A program made the position numbers and the translations under genes. The notes beneath the pieces were generated by a model, which worked only from the letters and a program-made list of their open reading frames with translations, ran no database searches and was not told the DNA's origin. Below are positions 18,909 to 27,030 of a stretch of DNA of 64,000 nucleotides, piece after piece (position 1 is the first letter of the stretch; the number at the start of each line of letters is the position of its first letter). The stretch is from the NCBI GenBank assembly GCA_018268675.1, contig JAFDWB010000084.1:1-64000 (forward strand), in the 5' to 3' direction. Source of the stretch: Actinomycetota bacterium. GTDB taxonomy: Bacteria; Actinomycetota; Thermoleophilia; Solirubrobacterales; 70-9.

Positions 18909-20061
18909 CGTCGTCCTCCTCCCCGAACCCGACCGCGCCGTGCTGGTCGAGCGCGGGCGCGGGCCGCTCGGAGGTGGCGCCGGCGGCGGAGAAGGTAATC
19001 GGGAGGCCGACCTCGGCGACGGCGCCGGCGACCGGGTGGCTGCCCTCGCGGAGGAGCCCGAGCGCCTCGACCTGCGCGGAGCCGAGCACCTGGTCGAGCG
19101 TCTGCACCGGCGCGAAGGCGACCCCCTCACGCCGCAGCCGCTCCTCCCAGTGGGCGGTCGGCCGCGTCCGCAGCACCGCCTCGATCGCCTCCCTCAGGGC
19201 TTCTGCGTTCTCGACCCGCAGCGAGTTCTCGGCGAAGCGCTCGTCGTCGCGCAGGCCGGGGGCGTCGATCGCGCGGCAGAAGCGCTCCCAGCCGTCGCTC
19301 CCGCCGGTGCCGACGACGACGAGGTGGCCGTCGGCGGTCGCGTAGGCCTCGTACGGGGCGAAGAACGGGCTGCGGGTCCCCAGCGGCCGCGGCTCCTCGC
19401 CACCGGCCGCGCGGGCGGCGATGTGCATCGAGAGCCAGGCCAGGCTGGTCTCCAGCAACGAGGCCTGGATCCACTGCCCGCGCCCGGTCCGCCGGCGCTG
19501 CCAGAGGGCTGCCTGGATCCCGATCACGCCGTAGAGGGCGCTGCCGAAGTCGAGCGCCGCGACCGGGATCTTCGCCGGCGGCCCGCCCGGGTGGCCGGTC
19601 ATCGACATCAGCCCCGAGAGCGCCTGGATGGTCAGGTCGTAGGCGCCTTCGGCGGCCAGCGGGCCGGTCTGGCCGAAGCCGGAGATCGAGCAATAGACGA
19701 GCTGTGGCGCCCGCCGGGAGAGCCGCTCGTAGTCGAGCCCGTAGCGGGCCAGCGTCCCCGGCTTCGTGTTCTCGACCAGGACGTCGGCTTCGGCGGCGAG
19801 GTCGATCAGGGCGGCGCGGTCGTCCTCGTCGCGGAGGTCGAGGCCGATGCTGCGCTTGCCGCGGTTGAGGGCGAGGAAGCTGACGCTCTCGCCCGCGAGG
19901 AAGAGGGGGCCCTGGCGTCGGTAGACGTCGCCGCCCTCGGGCCGCTCGACCTTGAGCACGGTGGCGCCGAGGTCGGCGAGGACCTGGGTGCAGTAGGGCC
20001 CGGCCACGTACTGGGTCAGGTCGAGGACCTTGACGTCGGCGAGCGGGTAGGCCTCAGCCAT
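18901..20061 (-). CDS. CaiB/BaiF family III CoA-transferase
   Basis: 386 aa. It begins with the class III motif [22 protein letters not shown] and keeps the catalytic Asp ([16 protein letters not shown]). These enzymes move CoA between carboxylic acids. It is located between the epimerase-like VOC protein and the B12 subunit with overlapping ends, so it may activate the acid that the mutase uses or recover CoA from its product. ATG 20061 is chosen; the upstream open frame covers the VOC gene in another frame. Confidence 0.9.
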   Translation of the reverse strand: MAEAYPLADVKVLDLTQYVAGPYCTQVLADLGATVLKVERPEGGDVYRRQGPLFLAGESVSFLALNRGKRSIGLDLRDEDDRAALIDLAAEADVLVENTKPGTLARYGLDYERLSRRAPQLVYCSISGFGQTGPLAAEGAYDLTIQALSGLMSMTGHPGGPPAKIPVAALDFGSALYGVIGIQAALWQRRRTGRGQWIQASLLETSLAWLSMHIAARAAGGEEPRPLGTRSPFFAPYEAYATADGHLVVVGTGGSDGWERFCRAIDAPGLRDDERFAENSLRVENAEALREAIEAVLRTRPTAHWEERLRREGVAFAPVQTLDQVLGSAQVEALGLLREGSHPVAGAVAEVGLPITFSAAGATSERPAPALDQHGAVGFGEEDDDG

Positions 20062-20479
20062 CGCTCCCCACCCCCGGCTCCGCCTCGACGATCTCGACCA
20101 GGACGCCGCCGGTCGCCTCGGGGTGGACGAAGAAGCACTTGCGGCCGTCCGAGGAGCGTTCGATCCCGTCGCCGACCAGCCGCGCCCCGTCGGTGGCGAG
20201 CCGCTCGCGCAGCGCCTCGATCGGCGCCCCGACGCGGAGCGCGACGTGGTGCAGGCCCGGGCCGCGGCGGGCGAGGAAGCCGCCGACCGGCGATCCCTCG
20301 CGCGCCTCCCAGACCAGCTCGAGGCCGTTGCCGGGGCCGAAGCGACCGACGGCGACGCCGCTCGGCATCTCCTCCCCGGCCACCTCGGGGACACCGAGCA
20401 GGCGGCTGAGGGCGGTGCCGGGACCGGGGGCGGCGATCCCGACGTGGTCGACTTGCAGGGCCTTGAGCGGGTCGGCCAT
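20054..20479 (-). CDS. VOC-family methylmalonyl-CoA epimerase-like protein
   Basis: 141 aa, one glyoxalase-fold pair. Metal ligands fit the epimerase pattern: His in VDHVGIAAP, His in GLHHVALRV and Glu in VLVEIVEAEP. Its position between the mutase large subunit and the CoA-transferase, with overlapping ATG/TGA, supports epimerisation of a 2-methylmalonyl-type CoA ester. The sequence is more diverged than housekeeping epimerases, so a related substrate is possible. Confidence 0.78.
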   Translation of the reverse strand: MADPLKALQVDHVGIAAPGPGTALSRLLGVPEVAGEEMPSGVAVGRFGPGNGLELVWEAREGSPVGGFLARRGPGLHHVALRVGAPIEALRERLATDGARLVGDGIERSSDGRKCFFVHPEATGGVLVEIVEAEPGVGSDG

Positions 20480-22176
20480 CAGATCACCGTCGAGCCCGTG
20501 TGGCGGCCGAAGACACGGCCCAACGCGTCGCTGATCTCGCCGGTGGTCGCGTAGGCGCGGACCGCGGCGACGATCGCCGGCATCGTGTTCTCGCTCCCCC
20601 GCGCCGCCGCCTCGACCCCGGCCAGCGCCGCCGCCACCGCCGCCTCGTCGCGCTCGGCGCGGGTGGTGCGCAGGCGGGCGAGCTGGCGCTCGAGCACGTC
20701 GGCACCGACCTGGAAGGTCTCGACCGGCTCCTCGCCGCCCTCCTCGGCGAACGCGTTGACGCCGACGATCACCCGCTCGCCGGCCTCGATCTGGCGCTGC
20801 TGCTCGTAGGCGGACTCGGCGATCGCCTGCTCCAGCGAGCCGTCCTCGATCCCGGCGACGATGCCGCCGTTCTCCTCGATCTTCGCGATCAGGGTGTCGA
20901 TCCGGCGCTCGAGCTCGTCGGTCAGCGCCTCGACGTAGTAGGAGCCGCCGAGCGGGTCGGCGGTGCGGGCGACGCCGCTCTCGTGGGCGAGGATCTGCTG
21001 CGTCCGCAGCGCCAGCAGCACCGACTCCTCGCTCGGCAGCCCGAGCGCCTCGTCCCAGGACATCGTGTGCACGGCCTGGGCGCCGCTGAGGACGACCGTC
21101 AGCGCCTGCAGGGCGATCCGCATGATGTTGTTGTGCGGCTCGGCCGCGGTCAGCGAGGTGCCGTCGCCGCCCGAGTAGAGGCGGAGGCGACAGGAGCGGG
21201 GGTCGGTGCTGCCGAAGCGCTCCTCGATCAGCCGCGCCCAGATCCGCCGCGCCGCCCGGTGCTTGGCGATCTCCTCGAAGATGTCGCGCATGGTCGAGTT
21301 GTTGAAGGAGATCTGCGGCGCGAACTCGTCGACCCCGATGCCGCGGTCGACCACCGACTGCACGTAGGCGAGCCCGTTGGAGATCGCGATCGCGATCTCC
21401 TGGACGGCGTCGGAGCCGGCCTGGCGGACGTGGTAGCCGCAGACGCTGATCGGGTTGAATTTCGGCAGCGTCCGCGCGCAATACTCGATCACGTCGGTGG
21501 CCAGCCGCATCGAGGGCCGCGGCGGATAGATGTAGGTCTTGCGGGCGAGGTACTCCTTGAGGATGTCGTTCTGGACGGTGCCTCGCAGCTGCGCCGGGTC
21601 GACCCCCTGCCGCTCGCCCACCACCTGGTACATCGCCAGCAGGATCGGGGCGGTGGCGTTGATCGTGAACGAGGTCGAGATCCGCTCCAGCGGGATCCCC
21701 TCGAAGATCGTCTCCATGTCGGCCAGCGAGGCGACCGCGACGCCGACCTTGCCGACCTCCGCCCGGGCCGGCTCGGCGTCGGAGTCGAGGCCCATCTGGG
21801 TCGGCAGGTCGAGGGCGACGCTGAGCCCGGTCTGGCCGCGCTCGAGCAGGTAGCGGAAGCGCTCGTTGGTGTCTTCCGCCGTCCCCCAGCCGGAGTAGAG
21901 CCGGACCGTCCACGGGCGCCCCCGGTACATCGAGGGGTAGATCCCGCGCGTGAAAGGCGGCTCGCCGGGAAAGCCGAGCCGCTCCAGGTACTCGTCCGCC
22001 GCGGCGCCAAGCGTCCCCCTGGCATCTGCGGCCGTCGGACCGTAGACGGCCTCGACCGGGAGCCCGGAGTCGGTCTCGGCCGGCGCGAGATCGGCGACCG
22101 CGTTCCGCCAGCGCTCATAGGCCGCCGCCAGCTCGGCCTCCGCGCCCACGAGCTCGGCTTCCGCCCCTTCCCTCAT
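20479..22176 (-). CDS. B12-dependent acyl-CoA mutase large subunit, divergent active site
   Basis: 565 aa, methylmalonyl-CoA mutase family, archaeal/Icm-like split form. Residues that hold the acyl carboxylate in methylmalonyl-CoA mutase appear conserved (RGRPWTVRLY with Arg and Tyr; LARKTYIYPP with Arg), as does the His in GYHVRQAG. Two usual segments are changed: RQYAGF is RLYSGW, and the HTQTAG/HSQTSG stretch is LYSGGDGTSLT. A carboxylated CoA ester other than methylmalonyl-CoA is possible. Start ATG 22176 is chosen because an earlier in-frame ATG at 22194 lies inside the operator. There is no Shine-Dalgarno sequence, so the mRNA may be leaderless. Confidence 0.85.
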   Translation of the reverse strand: MREGAEAELVGAEAELAAAYERWRNAVADLAPAETDSGLPVEAVYGPTAADARGTLGAAADEYLERLGFPGEPPFTRGIYPSMYRGRPWTVRLYSGWGTAEDTNERFRYLLERGQTGLSVALDLPTQMGLDSDAEPARAEVGKVGVAVASLADMETIFEGIPLERISTSFTINATAPILLAMYQVVGERQGVDPAQLRGTVQNDILKEYLARKTYIYPPRPSMRLATDVIEYCARTLPKFNPISVCGYHVRQAGSDAVQEIAIAISNGLAYVQSVVDRGIGVDEFAPQISFNNSTMRDIFEEIAKHRAARRIWARLIEERFGSTDPRSCRLRLYSGGDGTSLTAAEPHNNIMRIALQALTVVLSGAQAVHTMSWDEALGLPSEESVLLALRTQQILAHESGVARTADPLGGSYYVEALTDELERRIDTLIAKIEENGGIVAGIEDGSLEQAIAESAYEQQRQIEAGERVIVGVNAFAEEGGEEPVETFQVGADVLERQLARLRTTRAERDEAAVAAALAGVEAAARGSENTMPAIVAAVRAYATTGEISDALGRVFGRHTGSTVI

Positions 22177-22182
22177 GGAATT

Positions 22183-22199
22183 ATCGTATCTCATATCTT
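22183..22199. promoter_or_regulatory. GntR operator, site D
   Basis: GTATCTCATATC (22186-22197) is directly upstream of the mutase start. Read on the minus strand, GATATGAGATAC is identical to site F at 38115-38126. A -10-like GATAAT follows, ending about six bases before the ATG, which fits leaderless transcription with the repressor covering the -10 region. Confidence 0.72.
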
Positions 22200-22349
22200 T
22201 TCGTCCCGTACTCGCCGCGATGTAGGACGGGGCACGAGGGTGTGACGGAAGTGGGACGGGAGCACCACGGCTTCGTCACCGAAGTGGGACCTCGTGACGG
22301 AGAGTCGGGAAGGTCGGGGACCTCGCCCTCGTCAGGAGGACGCCCTCCG

Positions 22350-22396
22350 TCCAGCTGTTCCTTATGCCGGTATATCGGCCATAAGGAACAGCTGGA
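22350..22396. repeat. hairpin c, copy 1
   Basis: Arms TCCAGCTGTTCCTTATG and its complement, with an inner CCG/CGG pair around GTATAT and one bulged G. An identical 47-base copy lies at 54082-54128, more than 31 kb away. Confidence 0.9.
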
Positions 22397-22461
22397 GGAG
22401 GTCGGGTGGAGGAAAGGGGAGATCGTTCACCGTTCCTCCCGCCTTCCTCAACCGCCCGGGA

Positions 22462-22511
22462 CGCGCTGCAGCGATTGGTGTCGCTATGGCGACCTAAATC
22501 CTTGCAGCGCG
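22462..22511. repeat. hairpin d, copy 1
   Basis: Outer arms CGCGCTGCA/TGCAGCGCG enclose a 32-base interior with its own small stem TCGC-TATG-GCGA. The outer arms recur at 29203-29248 and 35651-35700 with different interiors. Confidence 0.8.
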
Positions 22512-22616
22512 TTCCGGGGCCTCGATCCCGGGCTTCCCCGGGGCTTCTCTCACAAGGGACCATCACGGAAGTCCGACTTCGCACCGTCCCTGTGCCCTCT
22601 CCCCGACGCACCCTCA

Positions 22617-22676
22617 CGTCCCGGGCGTCTCCTGGGGGTGACAGCCTGCCAGGACCCCCATGAGGCGCCCGGGACG
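22617..22676. terminator. hairpin e, copy 1 (possible terminator of the LLM operon)
   Basis: A 23-bp stem with two mismatches (starts CGTCCCGGGCG) and a loop containing ACAGCCTGCC. It is the first structure after the LLM oxidoreductase stop on the minus strand. It lacks a T-tract, so a terminator or mRNA-end role is inferred from position. Confidence 0.6.
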
Positions 22677-22708
22677 CAGCTCGGACGGCCGCGGCGGCCC
22701 CGACCCCC

Positions 22709-23692
22709 CTAACGCCGGATCGAGACCTCGGCGAAGTGCTCGATCGTGCGCAGGCGGGTCTCGGGGTCGCCGAGCGGAAAGACGGTGAGGGCGTCGAGGT
22801 GCTGGGTCTCCAGCCACTCGACCTTCTCGCGGACGTCGGCCGGGGTGCCGGCGAAGGCGACCTTGGTGACGAAGTCGTCGGAGATCAGCTTGGCGGCGTC
22901 GCCGGCGTGCTGGAACTCGCCGCCCTGGTAGATCTCGACCACCTTGTCGATCAGCTCCTGGTCCATCCCGGCGAGGCGGGCGTGGGCGGGGGCGGTCTGC
23001 GGGAACCAGGCGACGATCGGGCGGGCGACGTCGATCGCGTACTGGCGGTCCTCGTCGATCGCCCCGTACAGGAAGGCGGTGCGGTCGAAGCTGGGGCGGG
23101 TGCTGTCGGCCCGGCCCTCGTCGAGGCGCTGGTTGGCGAACTCGATCGCCTCCGGGAAGAGGCCCGCGAGGAGGATGACGCCGTCGGCGACGCGCCCGGT
23201 CGTGGTCAGCGTCTTCGGGCCGCTGGCGGCGATGTAGACGGGGAGGTCGCCGGCGGGGGAGAGCAGCTTCGCGCCCTCGAAGCGGCTGGAGCCGAACTCC
23301 CCGCTGATCTCCTCCCCGGCCCAGAGCAGGCGCAGGGCGTCGATCGTCTCGGTCAGGTTCTTCAGCTTCGCCATCTTCATCTCGAACTCGAGCAGCGGCC
23401 GGTCGCCGACGGCGATCCCGCAGTTGACCCGGCCGGGGGCGAGCTGGGAGAGCGAGCGGAAGGCGTTGGCGGTGATCCCGGCGTGGCGGGTCAGCGGGTT
23501 GGTCACCGCCGAGCCGACGACGAGCCGCTCGGTCGCGATCAGGGCCGTGGTCATGTAGACGTAGACGTCGCCCGCGTGCAGCGAGGAGTCGGTGATCCAG
23601 AGGTTGTCGTAGCCGAGCTCCTCGACGTGCCTGGCGAGCTCGCCGAACTCGACCGGGGGGATCACGCCTTGCAGGGTCACGCCGTAGCGCAT
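22709..23692 (-). CDS. LLM-class flavin-dependent oxidoreductase
   Basis: 327 aa luciferase-like TIM-barrel enzyme. It shows NLWITDSSLHAGDVYVYMT, GSAVTNPLTRHAGITANAFRSLSQLAPGR (flavin/F420-binding pattern, split here by normal spacing) and GIAVGDRPLLEFEM. Members are FMN-dependent monooxygenases such as RutA (pyrimidine ring opening) or F420-dependent reductases related to Mer. The sequence alone does not decide the cofactor. It is the last gene of the M20-M29-M20-LLM operon, with AGGAGA before the ATG. Ring oxidation or opening would suit the context. Confidence 0.85.
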   Translation of the reverse strand: MRYGVTLQGVIPPVEFGELARHVEELGYDNLWITDSSLHAGDVYVYMTTALIATERLVVGSAVTNPLTRHAGITANAFRSLSQLAPGRVNCGIAVGDRPLLEFEMKMAKLKNLTETIDALRLLWAGEEISGEFGSSRFEGAKLLSPAGDLPVYIAASGPKTLTTTGRVADGVILLAGLFPEAIEFANQRLDEGRADSTRPSFDRTAFLYGAIDEDRQYAIDVARPIVAWFPQTAPAHARLAGMDQELIDKVVEIYQGGEFQHAGDAAKLISDDFVTKVAFAGTPADVREKVEWLETQHLDALTVFPLGDPETRLRTIEHFAEVSIRR

Positions 23693-23705
23693 GGGTCTCT
23701 CCTTT

Positions 23706-24785
23706 TCAGCCGCGCCGCGCGGCGGCGGCGGTCGATTTCGCGGGCTGCCCGAGCAGGCGGACGAGCAGGGCTCGCAGTTGGGCGGCGCCGGTGGGCAGGG
23801 CGTCGAGGTCGATCCGCTCGCCGAGCGAGTGCATCCCGGAGCCACGCGAGACGCCGATGCAGACGGCGGGGATGCCGAGCGCGCAGGCGGCGTTGGCGTC
23901 GGTCGAGGCGGCGGCCAGGGTCGGCTCGAGGCCGAGCTCCGCGCGGACCGCGGCGACCGCGGCGAACAGCTCGGAATCGCGCGCCAGCGAGCCGCCGGGG
24001 CGGCGGCCGAGCGGCTCGACCTCGACCGCGGCACCCTCGCCGACCGCGAGCCGCCCGAGCGCGGCGGCGAACTCGTCGAGCGCCTCCTGGTCGATCGAGC
24101 GCCGCTCGACCACCAGCTCGGCGCGGTCGGCGATCGCGTTGACCGAGCGGCCGCCGGCGATCGTGCCGACGTTGACCGGCGCCTCGGCGCTCCCCAGCGC
24201 GAGCAGCGAGTCGGCGGCGGCGAGCAGCTCGTGGATCGCGCTCGGCGCCCCCCGGTCCGACCAGGAGTGCCCGCCGGGGGCGGTGACGACGACGCGGGCA
24301 CGGACGCTGCCGACGGCGTCGACGACGGCCGCCTCGAGCATGTGGCCCTCGAGCGCGACGAACGCGTCGGGGCGCAGCTCCTCGCAGGCGGCGCTCGCCC
24401 CCCGCAGATTGCCGAGCCCCTCCTCGCCGACGGTGAAGGCGACGGCGCCGGGGCCGGGCAGGCCCTCCTCCAGCAGCCCCCCTACGACCGCGATCGCGAC
24501 CGCGACGGCGGCGGCGTTGTCGCCGACCCCGGGGCCGACCAGGAAGGACCCCTCGCGCTCGAAGTCGAGCCGGGTGTCGCGCGGGAAGACGGTGTCGACG
24601 TGGGCGGCGAGCAGGACCCGCGGCCGGCCCTCCCCCCACTCCCAGATCAGGTTGCCGACCGGGTCGCGGCGGCGGCGCCCCGGGAGCTCGCGGAGCCGCC
24701 GCTCGAGCCACTCCAGCCGCCCCTCCTCGTCGAAGGTCGGCGCCGGGATCGAGGCCAGCTCCACGAGGTCGCCGGCGAGGCTCAC
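23706..24785 (-). CDS. M20-family zinc amidohydrolase/peptidase
   Basis: 359 aa with the full M20 set: AHVDTVFP, GPGVGDNAAA, the catalytic Glu pair in TVGEEGLGNLRG, a dimerisation-domain His (GGHSWSDRGAPSA) and the last metal His in GSGMHSLGERI. M20 enzymes remove acyl, formyl or carbamoyl groups; YlmB, the formylaminopyrimidine deformylase of thiamine salvage, belongs to this family. GTG 24785 overlaps the stop of the M29/NicX-like gene (GTGA). The substrate is not readable, but a deacylation step after ring opening or on a pyrimidine amine is likely. Confidence 0.87.
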   Translation of the reverse strand: MSLAGDLVELASIPAPTFDEEGRLEWLERRLRELPGRRRRDPVGNLIWEWGEGRPRVLLAAHVDTVFPRDTRLDFEREGSFLVGPGVGDNAAAVAVAIAVVGGLLEEGLPGPGAVAFTVGEEGLGNLRGASAACEELRPDAFVALEGHMLEAAVVDAVGSVRARVVVTAPGGHSWSDRGAPSAIHELLAAADSLLALGSAEAPVNVGTIAGGRSVNAIADRAELVVERRSIDQEALDEFAAALGRLAVGEGAAVEVEPLGRRPGGSLARDSELFAAVAAVRAELGLEPTLAAASTDANAACALGIPAVCIGVSRGSGMHSLGERIDLDALPTGAAQLRALLVRLLGQPAKSTAAAARRG

Positions 24786-25762
24786 GCCTCTGCCCAGGCG
24801 GGGTCGACGGGCTCCCCGTCGAGGCGCAGCTCGGCCGCCAGCATCACGCAGTCGATGTGCGAGCGGGCGGCCACCGAGCCGCCGTAGGGGACGTTGTTGC
24901 CGAGGGCGACGTGGGCGCCGCCGACGATCCCCTCGAGCTCCAGTGCCGAGCCGCCCGGCCGCGAGAACGGGTTGAGCCCGATCGAGACCTCGGCCAGGTT
25001 GGTCATCCGCTCGTCGGCCGCCGCCTCGATCGCGTCGACCAGGCGGAAGGCCTCCGGGCCGGAGGCGTCGACCAGCTCGCCACCGCGGAAGCGCAGGGTC
25101 ACGGCCGCCCCGAGCTGGTCGCCGCTGAGGAAGAGCAGCGAGCCGTCGACCACGACCGTGCCCTCGGCGCTGCCCTCCACCGGCGCCGACCCGACCTCGA
25201 TGTCGGGCGGCGCGCCGTAGCCGCCGGGGCGGTCGACGATCCCCCACAGCGGCCGCCCGGCGCGGCCCTCGAAGCTGCCGCGCAGGTCGGTCCCCGCGGC
25301 GCTCACCAGGTGGAACTCGGAGGCGGCGTCGAACCGCTCGCCGAGCCGCCGGGCGTGCTCGCCGAGGGCGGCGAAGTCGGCCTCGAAGGGGCCGCCGGGG
25401 CGCAGCGTCCTCCACGAGAGGCCCGGCACCGTGATGTACCTGGCGCCGCGCTCGCAGGCGTCGCGCCGGGCCTGGCTGGAGCCGGCGAAGATCGAGGTCA
25501 GCTCGAAGATGACGTCGACCCCGGGGTCCGACATCGCCCCCCGGACCGGCGCCGGCGGCTCGTCGCCGGGCAGCTCGACCGGCTCCGAGGAGACGACGGC
25601 GACCTCCGCCCCAAGGGTGCGCAGGACGACCGCCATCGCCTCGACCACGCTCTGGTCGGCGCGGCTGTCGGTGATCAGCAGGCACTGCTCCCGCGGCTGG
25701 ACCCCGGCGCACGCCGTGGCCAGCCGGCGCAGGCCCTCGACCCCCTCCAGCCGCGTCCGCAC
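24782..25762 (-). CDS. M29 aminopeptidase / 2,5-dihydroxypyridine dioxygenase (NicX)-like protein
   Basis: 326 aa. The fold family is shared by M29 aminopeptidases and the iron dioxygenase NicX, which opens dihydroxypyridine rings. Visible metal-site candidates are Glu in NLAEVSIGLN, His in GGAHVALGNN and the HxD pair in AARSHIDCVM near the C-terminus. NicX uses two His and one Asp, M29 peptidases use Glu residues, and this protein shows parts of both. It starts with GTG two bases after the upstream M20 stop. Given the surrounding heterocycle-type enzymes, ring cleavage or amide hydrolysis are both reasonable. Confidence 0.65.
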   Translation of the reverse strand: MRTRLEGVEGLRRLATACAGVQPREQCLLITDSRADQSVVEAMAVVLRTLGAEVAVVSSEPVELPGDEPPAPVRGAMSDPGVDVIFELTSIFAGSSQARRDACERGARYITVPGLSWRTLRPGGPFEADFAALGEHARRLGERFDAASEFHLVSAAGTDLRGSFEGRAGRPLWGIVDRPGGYGAPPDIEVGSAPVEGSAEGTVVVDGSLLFLSGDQLGAAVTLRFRGGELVDASGPEAFRLVDAIEAAADERMTNLAEVSIGLNPFSRPGGSALELEGIVGGAHVALGNNVPYGGSVAARSHIDCVMLAAELRLDGEPVDPAWAEA

Positions 25763-25764
25763 CG

Positions 25765-26955
25765 TCAGTCCTCCCGGTTGGAGAGCAGGACCGTCATCAC
25801 CGTGTTTACCTGCGCCGCCTCCTTGATGTCGGCGACGTCGAGCCACTCGTTCGGGGTGTAGACCGGGTCGTGGCCGGGCCCGAAGATGACGGTCGGGATC
25901 TGCTTGCCGAAGCTCGCCGTGTCGGCGAGCCAGGAACCGGCCGCGTAGCGCGGCTCGCGCCCGGCGACCTGCTGGAAGGCGGTGTCCAGCGCCTCGACCA
26001 GCGGGTGGTCGCGCTCGATCAGGTAGGAGTCTTTGCGGTCGGCGAGCACCATCTCGTAACGACCGTCGGGGCGCTTCGCGGCGGCCCGGTCGATCGCCGC
26101 CTGAAGGTACTCGCGAACCTGCTCGGCGTCGATCCCCGGGTGCGGGCGGGAGTCGATCCGCATCACCGTCTCGTCCGGGATCATCGACGGGCCTCCCGGC
26201 GGGAGGCCGCCGTAGATGCGGCCGACCGCGGTGTAGAGCTCGGGGCCGACGAGGTCGGTGATCCAGTCCGCCACCTCCGGTTCCCAACGCAGCGCCTCGA
26301 CCTCCTCGATCACCGGCACCGCGAGCGCGATCGAGTTGACCGCGTCGTGGCGGCGGCAGGTATGGGCCGCTTTGCCGTAGCAGGTGACGTCCCAGTAGAG
26401 GCGGCCCCGGTGGCCGAGGTAGATGTCGTTGTCGGTCAGCTCGGCGAGCAGGCAGTAGTCGCCCTGGTGCTCGTCGAAGAACTTGATCGCGCCGGTCTGG
26501 TCGCCCATGTGGTCGACCACGCCGCTGACGATCACCTTGCCCCGCCACTGGTCGCGGCAGCGCGAGAGCGCGTCGCCGGCGGCGACGACGCCGGCGATCC
26601 CGGCCTTCATGTCCATCACCGCGTGGCCGTAGAGGCGTTCGCCGTCGAGGCGGCCGGAGTAAGGGTCCTCGTCCCAGCCGACGCAGACCGGCTTGGTGTC
26701 GATGTGTCCGGTGAGGACGATGGTCGGGCCGGGGCGGCCGCTGTCGACGACGCCGACCACGTTCTTGCGGCCGGGCAGCGCCTCCTGCTGGTAGACCTCG
26801 TCGTAGCCCATCCCCCGCATGCGCTCGGTGAGCGCGTCGGAGATCTCGGCCTCTTCCCCGCAAACGCTCGGGATCCGGACGATCTCCTGCGTCAGGTCGA
26901 CCACATCATCGAGATCGACTGCCGAGAGCACGGCGGTTTGTGATGGTGCAGACAT
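25765..26955 (-). CDS. M20-family amidohydrolase with altered catalytic motif
   Basis: 396 aa. M20 landmarks are TGHIDTKPV, GHAVMDMKAG and the final metal His in GPGHDPVYTPNEW. The usual Glu-Glu of the catalytic/metal motif (DEEGG-like) reads VVDHMGDQTGAIKF, so both Glu are replaced. It is the first gene of the operon that ends with the LLM oxidoreductase, expressed from the divergent promoter at site E. ATG 26955 has AAGGAAGGG upstream. It may use a different metal arrangement or a substrate unlike classical peptides. A formylaminopyrimidine-type amide is one guess. Confidence 0.78.
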   Translation of the reverse strand: MSAPSQTAVLSAVDLDDVVDLTQEIVRIPSVCGEEAEISDALTERMRGMGYDEVYQQEALPGRKNVVGVVDSGRPGPTIVLTGHIDTKPVCVGWDEDPYSGRLDGERLYGHAVMDMKAGIAGVVAAGDALSRCRDQWRGKVIVSGVVDHMGDQTGAIKFFDEHQGDYCLLAELTDNDIYLGHRGRLYWDVTCYGKAAHTCRRHDAVNSIALAVPVIEEVEALRWEPEVADWITDLVGPELYTAVGRIYGGLPPGGPSMIPDETVMRIDSRPHPGIDAEQVREYLQAAIDRAAAKRPDGRYEMVLADRKDSYLIERDHPLVEALDTAFQQVAGREPRYAAGSWLADTASFGKQIPTVIFGPGHDPVYTPNEWLDVADIKEAAQVNTVMTVLLSNRED

Positions 26956-27011
26956 CCGTTCCCTTCCTTTCCAAAGATCGGCCGCGACTCGCCACCGGGC
27001 CGGGTTAGCGT

Positions 27012-27029
27012 AAGATATATCATATTCTA
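27012..27029. promoter_or_regulatory. GntR operator, site E (divergent promoter)
   Basis: AAGATATATCATATTCTA sits between the divergent M20 operon (minus) and the GNAT-MatB operon (plus). The core ATATATCATATT matches the regulon motif. The plus-strand ATG follows at 27031, leaving no room for a leader, so that mRNA is probably leaderless. On the minus strand TATATCTTA-like bases could serve as the -10. Confidence 0.72.
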
Positions 27030-27030
27030 C

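Larger units (their letters stand above)
22205..22705. repeat. composite hairpin-array element, copy R1
   Basis: About 500 bases without a gene between the mutase start and the LLM oxidoreductase stop. It contains linkers such as GTGTGACGG and CGTCACCGAAGTGGGACC, hairpin c (22350-22396), hairpin d (22462-22511), a small inverted repeat GGAAGTCCGACTTC (about 22567-22580) and hairpin e (22617-22676). The same parts recur in the same order at 35170-35895, inverted at 28985-29575, and partly at 53990-54425. Open frames across it look non-coding. Confidence 0.8.

Noticed and set aside
22177-22194. Upstream ATG (22194) as start of the mutase large subunit
   Set aside because: It lies inside the GntR operator, adds residues not found in the family, and would remove the promoter.
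22242-22712. Open reading frames on both strands through the hairpin arrays
   Set aside because: They have no family resemblance, are Arg/Pro/Ser-rich, and run across palindromes, so they are by-products of GC-rich sequence. The same holds for the frames in the other three arrays.
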